Shown here piece after piece: positions 59,601 to 64,000 of a stretch of DNA of 64,000 nucleotides. Source of the stretch: Lophium mytilinum (Eukaryota; Ascomycota; Dothideomycetes; Mytilinidiales; Mytilinidiaceae); NCBI GenBank assembly GCA_010093605.1, contig MU004195.1, positions 1,507,736-1,571,735 on the forward strand. The letters run 5' to 3'. The position numbers and the translations under genes are program-made. Position 1 is the stretch's first letter. Each line of letters begins with the position of its first letter. A model generated the notes under the pieces. That model had not been told where the DNA came from. It saw only the letters and a program-made list of their open reading frames with translations, and ran no database searches.

Positions 59601-60072
59601 GGCGATGGACGCTGTGGACTGGGTGCCGGTTGATAAGCTGGCGGGGGTGCTGAGGGAATTGCTTTTCGGGGCTTATGGTGGAAAAGAGGGTAACGGATTG
59701 CGGGTGTTTCATGCCGTCAATCCGGCTGTTGTTTCGTGGGAAACGCTGCTTCCTACCGTTAAAGAGCTCTTGAGTGAGCACGGAGAGGTGGCGGTGCTGT
59801 CGTTCCCTGCTTGGTTGGACCTCCTGAAATCGCGGAGTGGGGAAGTCAGTAATGGGGGCGCTGGGGAGAGCAGTGCGGAGATGCTGCGGCGGAATCCGGG
59901 GATGAAGCTTCTTGGGTTTTATGAAGAGTTGCAGCCGGATGGTAAAGATGGGACACGAGCGAAGATGGATCTAACCCGCACGCTGGAAGCTAGTGAGTCG
60001 ATGAGGAGCTTGGAGCCTATACAGAAGGAGTGGATAGCAGGCTGGGTCCGGAATTGGGTCGCCAGTAGTTAA
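56693..60072 (+). pseudogene. Adenylate-forming reductase (A-T-R, NRPS-like), apparently disrupted
   Basis: Recognisable exons are 56693-56989, about 57049-57307, 57355-57497 and 57574-60072, which together would be about 1065 residues, the usual length. Adenylation features: 'FILHTSGSTG' / 'IPKPLTYNHSF', 'VSSECATFP', 'RVDDVIVFLNGEK'. Carrier domain: 'DDEFFSLGMDSLQVFKLRR'. Reductase: 'VILLTGSTGTLGSFIL', 'MGYGQSKYVAERLL'. Family knowledge: these enzymes activate a carboxylic acid with ATP, load it on the carrier and reduce it to aldehyde with NADPH. Two lesions are seen. First, the intron starting at 56990 (GTAAGG) has no AG at the only in-frame junction near 57048, where the sequence reads ATACG. 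Second, TAA at 57781-57783 is in frame within the adenylation domain. The remaining 763 codons downstream are open, so the damage is recent or reflects sequence errors. Confidence 0.75.
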
Positions 60073-60964
60073 GGCATGCCACGTCCCGCGAGGAGATCTC
60101 TCGAGATTTAGCAGCGAGGTTAAGAGCTACAACAGTATCAACACCATTTAGCGTAAACTCGCTCATTTGCCTCCCGTCCAAAATCCGTAGGCGATGAATG
60201 GGAGAAATGGTACTCTTGCGCCCGAAAACAGCGGGTCAACGATTTGCTTCTCATTAGAACCGGGGCCTCGTAGCTTCAGAAACCTCTGAAACGCCGCCGC
60301 CAGCGTTCCCGTTAAAGTACCCAGGAGTAACAGCACTAAAAGTTACCTAGGTATACTAGGTACGTGGAGACTACTATAATAATATAAAGAAGCCTTTTAT
60401 TACCTATCTAGCTTACACTCTACAGATTAGAAATTAGAAATTACCTACTGTATAAAATTTGAAGAAGGGGGTTATAGTATTCCAGATACTCTGAGCTTGA
60501 AATATCGACCCATATTCTTCTTTTCTACTAGTCAACGCCACGGGCATTGTTAGCGATATCCTGCTTATTCAGTTGACTTTAATGCTAGCTTCGATGCTTG
60601 AGTGTTGAGTTCAGGGGGTTGGGATTGTGAGTATACCATACGATACTAGCTAAGCGATTAGGTTGTACCCCCGCGCAGGCACCTTAGCACAGACCAGGAG
60701 CCCTGCATATGAGAGATTCAGCGCGTGTAAACTAAAGCATAGCTATAGTAATCTATTCGCTAATGCTCACAAGCGAAGTGCGGAGTCAGCCTCAGGACCG
60801 CGACTTCAAGAACGCTGGTGCCTAACAGGATCTGCATTCCCAAAATACATATAATCGCCACCCCTCCCTCTCTCATCCTCCACTAATCCTCTTCTCACAC
60901 CCTCAAACTTCCGTTAAAAGAAAACTCAAATCTCCACCTTCCAAACTCTCTATTATCTATCATC
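60073..60964. other. AT-rich, relic-like right boundary of the cluster
   Basis: From about 60330 to 60500 the sequence becomes markedly AT- and TA-rich (ACCTAGGTATACTAGGTACG, repeated TTAGAAATTAGAAATTACC), unlike the GC-rich genes on either side. This is typical of decayed or RIP-mutated transposon debris in ascomycetes. No gene is seen. Confidence 0.5.
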
Positions 60965-61564
60965 ATGGCCTCACTTGCCACGCAAAAACCCCCCTCCCCC
61001 CTCCTCTCCCTCCCCCTCGAGCTCCAACTCTCCATCTACGAACTCGCCCTCATCTCCCCCACCCCCCTCCTCCTCAACCTCCCCTGCAACAGCTCCTACC
61101 GCTCGCGCAGCGCCCAAGAAACCCTCGACGCCGCCGCCTGGGCCGCCGGCACCCTGCACGCCCCCTCCCAACCCCCGCTCACCCGCGTCTGCCACGCGCT
61201 GCGCCGCCTCACCCTCCCCATCTTCTATGGCGAGAACGTGTTCCGCGCGCGCTACTGCACGCGCACGGAAGACGAGCTGGCGGGGCCGGTGGCGTGGCTG
61301 CGCGCGATGGGGCCGGCCAACCGCGAGATGTTGCGGTGGTTGGTTTTCTATGATCGGAATGAGCGGCATGATAAGTGGACGCGGGATTGGGAGAAGGTGG
61401 AGGAGGGGCCGGTGGTGGGGGAGTTGGGGGGCAGGGTGGAGACGGTTAGTGATGAGACGGGGTGTGCGCATCTGGTGAGGTTTGGGGAGGGTGGGGGGAG
61501 GGGGAGGATGCCGGAGGCTGTGAGGGTGGGACCGGGGAGGTTGAGGCTTGAGGGGGAGGTGTGA
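60965..61564 (+). CDS. 2EXR/F-box-like domain protein
   Basis: A single frame of 199 residues from an ATG at 60965, preceded by a pyrimidine-rich leader. The N-terminal part 'SLPLELQLSIYELALIS' followed by 'PLTRVCHALRRLTLPIFYGENVF' is the common fungal 2EXR (F-box-like) pattern: leucine-rich start, then a 'LlrvcrqiR.e.lpifYgeN.F' segment. The C-terminus is Gly/Arg-rich and GC-rich and may be less conserved. Members of this family are abundant in Pezizomycotina and mostly of unknown function. Strong GC bias opens long frames on the other strand too (60971-61471 minus), but only this frame has family features. Confidence 0.7.
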   Translation: MASLATQKPPSPLLSLPLELQLSIYELALISPTPLLLNLPCNSSYRSRSAQETLDAAAWAAGTLHAPSQPPLTRVCHALRRLTLPIFYGENVFRARYCTRTEDELAGPVAWLRAMGPANREMLRWLVFYDRNERHDKWTRDWEKVEEGPVVGELGGRVETVSDETGCAHLVRFGEGGGRGRMPEAVRVGPGRLRLEGEV

Positions 61565-62818
61565 TGGGGTGGTCGAGGTGAAGGCATGGGAGGTGGTGGA
61601 TTGCGCGAAGGTTTGGGAGGGTGTGTGGAACGTTCATTTTCGTGTTGACGGGAACGCACCGTTCGCCATTGATGCCGTAGCTCCCTAGTTTCGGATTCGG
61701 GGCCAGACTTGTTCGTGGAAGTGTCAGTCGATTTGACTCGCTGGAATAGCTAGAAATCAGACTTCGAGACAGCGGTGTCACATAAGAGGAGAGAAGTAGA
61801 CAATTGAACGTGAATTGCATTCGAGGAAAGATGATGTGGTATGTAGAGGAAGGGGAAAAGGGTTCTGGAAGAGGGTGAGAGGGGCTATATGTACATGTGC
61901 CTGCCATTTCTTAACACCGCGCGCTCTTCTCCCTGAAAAGTAGTTTTGCACGGCGTAGAGTTTAATAGAGTGGACTTATGTGATTGCAGTTCTGAATTTA
62001 AAAAATCAAGCGCGTGTGTACTATTAAGCTTCATGTTAAAGCGAGTTTGCTCGCACTTATTACAGGTGATAAATAAGTTTTTCTACAAGATAGTCGTTCT
62101 AGAACCCTGCAAGCGAGCGTTGTAAGCCTTACTAAATAGGCAGGGTCTATACTTAACTGGGTTTAACTTCTACGCCGCCACTCTAAGTAGTATTTATCTA
62201 CTTGTTTGGGGAGAGGGGATATATATACTGCTATTATCACGTACATTAAAGAGAGGAACTAAGTATTACATCTGTATAAGCTAAGCAGAGAGCAAAAAAA
62301 GTACTTCTGCGGAGCAAAACACCACCCTCGTGAGAGGGTGTAGCCACCTCGGAGAGGTTTCTCTAAATCCATCCTGGAGATCCGGAGCCCGCGATTTTTC
62401 AATCCATCGAATCTTCACCGACCTCAGCCTCACGCACCAACTGCATACAGCCTCTTTTACCGGCTTCCAAGCCTCTCATGCCGCCTCCGAGCTGTTGCCA
62501 GCTTTTAACACCATAAGTCGAGTCGAGAATCGCCGACTGCTGGGGTTGAACGCCAGACCAACTTCTAAACTCAGGTGAGGGTTGTCGGTGGTGGGTAGAA
62601 CCCACCTCGCGAGGTGCGGTGCCTGGTCTCCGGCCGACGGGCTTACACTCGGCGTGGCCGACCAACTGAGCTGCTGGGCAATTAGTAGAATGTGGGGTTC
62701 GAACTTTAATGGAAATATATAGACTTAGCGAGGGACTACTTTAATGGCTGCCTAGCTGCTAATGCTTTGAGGGCAGTTTTCCCAACGCTATTCCCGCACT
62801 CGATCGCTGGAGACGATC
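61565..62818. other. Intergenic, AT-rich block followed by tRNA-like element
   Basis: 61930-62300 is AT-rich and relic-like. 62294-62690 contains the tRNA-like segment listed separately. No protein gene is seen; frames 62330-62578 plus and 62399-62665 minus overlap that segment. Confidence 0.5.
62294..62690 (-). mobile_element. Possible tRNA-derived SINE or decayed tRNA-like segment
   Basis: Read on the minus strand, CAGCTCAGTTGG (62673-62662) matches the pol III A-box consensus at 11 of 12 positions and GGGTTCTACCC (62603-62593) is a weaker B-box match about 60 nt downstream, inside a short hairpin (GGTGGG/CCCACC). Roughly 290 nt later the segment ends in a run of seven T (62300-62294). A 14-bp palindrome (62603-62616) and a 7-bp stem-loop (62323-62340) lie within it. 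The layout, tRNA-like head, unrelated body and T-rich end, is that of a fungal SINE, but no target-site duplication was found. Confidence 0.3.
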
Positions 62819-63371
62819 TCACCAACGCTGCGCGTTCTTTGATGTTTTTGATTCTCCGCGCGCTGGCAACTGGGCCAAGATCACAACAAACGGGTCCTCT
62901 CTCCCACCTAGCTTGAAAAGAATTTCTTTTAATCTTTCCCCTATACTCATCGTATAAAAGAAATGAAACAGTACTGTGATATAATCAAATCGCATGACCG
63001 TCTCACCGTGTATAACACTCCAACAGCGCCGCGCATCACATCTCCAAAGCGGCGAACAATGAAGCAATTCGCCGCCTATCTCGACCCTCAGCCTTCCCGC
63101 ACCCTCCATCACAAACACCTTCACCTCTAACGAAAACGATGTCTTAGAGATATGAACCAGATTAACTCACTCTTGCCTTACCGTCCTGCCCACCGGAACG
63201 CGACCGATTGAACACGACACTCCCCCGCAGCCTCTCCAACGCGATCAACACACAGCCCGGAATCAACCCCGTTGGGAGCACCGGCCAAGCTTCACTCAAT
63301 CTCCAGCTCTCTTCCAAGCCCACAGCTCCCTGAACAAGCCCAGTCTCTAACCTGCTACTTTTCCCATCCAT
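62819..63371 (-). CDS. Hypothetical two-exon protein, 165 residues
   Basis: Two frames join in phase, 63371-63182 and 63126-62819, across a 55-bp intron with a GTAAGG donor, CTAAG-type branch and GTTAG acceptor. Intron length and signals match genuine introns in the window, which is the main support. The product has one moderately hydrophobic stretch ('VLPTGLIPGCVLIAL') followed by basic residues, suggesting a possible single membrane helix. I recognise no family. The exon 2 tail (Lys/Arg/Gly-rich) may be non-coding if the true splice differs. Confidence 0.35.
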
Positions 63372-64000
63372 ACTCAGCGCATCTTCCTGCCCTCCACTAG
63401 CCGATCAAATGGCCGCCGAACCCCACCCGCACACTTCTGTATCATCCCAGCCAACTATGGGCCGTCACACTTCACGTTCCCCCTCCCGCCCATCGTCGCT
63501 TACGATCCCACCGCCCGGCCGGGCTACACCCCTCCCGTATAAGCAGCAGAAGGGGCGGTAAAGCCAGCGACGGGCGGCGAAGCCCGTGGGGGGGATGGCT
63601 GAGTCCCCAAGGGATACCCAAGTCGGGCTAGAGGTGGGAGGGGTAGGAGTAGAGGGTAAGTAGGATTACGGGAAGACGACGAGGCGCCGCGGAAGGGGTA
63701 CCTTTGCGCACGGGGACAGAAAGAGGCGGAGAGATGAACATGCTCACGAGATACGAAGGGGATGTATAGAAAATGAGGCGTACATTATGGGATGGGAAGG
63801 GTAAGATGGAGGAGGCGCGTGAGATTGATTGTGTTTGGAAATAGCGTATGCAAAGGAGGGATACGAAAATAAATTGGCCTTTTGTGCTAAACGACTACAC
63901 GAACTATGTGATCGATACTGCACGAAGAGATGAGCACGAGACAGAAACGTCAAGTACTCATTCCTACCTCCCAAGTCACCACACTGCTACCGTTTCAAGA
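63372..64000. other. Intergenic at right edge
   Basis: GC-rich with G- and C-runs around 63530-63660. The minus frame 63744-63974 shows no family character. Nothing else can be supported. Confidence 0.5.

Noticed and set aside
60971-61471. 166-codon minus-strand ORF opposite the 2EXR-like gene
   Set aside because: Gly/Glu-rich low-complexity translation, a shadow of the GC-biased sense gene.
62640-62715. Functional tRNA gene
   Set aside because: The A box is good, but no cloverleaf with a proper anticodon arm and TTCRANY loop can be folded; treated as tRNA-derived only.

Overview
This window is nuclear DNA of a filamentous ascomycete (Pezizomycotina; a Dothideomycete-like fungus is my guess, weakly held). 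Evidence: most genes carry short GT-AG introns of about 47-62 bp with CTAAC/CTGAC-type branch sites; the genes lie on both strands without operons; and families such as Zn2Cys6 regulators, PTH11-type rhodopsin-domain receptors, highly reducing polyketide synthases (HR-PKS) and Mif2/CENP-C are typical of moulds. Gene models were built by joining open frames across splice sites so that reading phase is kept. There is one 35-N assembly gap (14726-14760).

Positions 1-35 kb are mostly core genome: the 3' end of a TRAPP II subunit (TRS130/TRAPPC10); two tandem Gfd2-like DEDDh nuclease paralogs with a zinc knuckle; the CFIA subunit PCF11; a small I9-type proteinase inhibitor with a 10-nt exon; a Hook dynein adaptor; tubulin chaperone B (TBCB); a two-repeat Myb-like regulator with a 3.3-kb gene-free upstream region; kinetochore protein CENP-C/Mif2; two BTB-related hypothetical genes; and a RidA-family protein. 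TBCB, CENP-C and Hook carry introns 7-20 times longer than the local norm. About 22.1-27.5 kb holds almost no recognisable coding sequence.

Positions 36-60 kb look like a secondary-metabolite gene cluster: a Zn2Cys6 regulator, an Old Yellow Enzyme (OYE), a fungal transcription-factor-domain protein without a zinc cluster, an MFS exporter, a rhodopsin-domain membrane receptor, a 2451-residue HR-PKS (KS-AT-DH-vestigial MT-degenerate ER-KR-ACP, no release domain), a LovG/FSH1-type serine hydrolase that could release the chain, and an adenylation-thiolation-reductase (A-T-R) enzyme. The PKS frame is intact. The A-T-R gene carries two separate lesions, a missing splice acceptor and an in-frame TAA, so it appears broken. 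A plausible scheme, inferred only: the PKS builds a reduced chain, the OYE replaces some lost enoyl reduction, the hydrolase frees the acid, and the A-T-R enzyme (if functional in relatives) would reduce it. Paired CACGTG sites lie upstream of the hydrolase, and another lies between the regulator-like gene and the MFS gene.

Positions 60-64 kb change character: AT-rich, transposon-relic-like blocks, a 2EXR/F-box-like gene, a tRNA-like A-box/B-box segment that may be a SINE, and one hypothetical two-exon gene.
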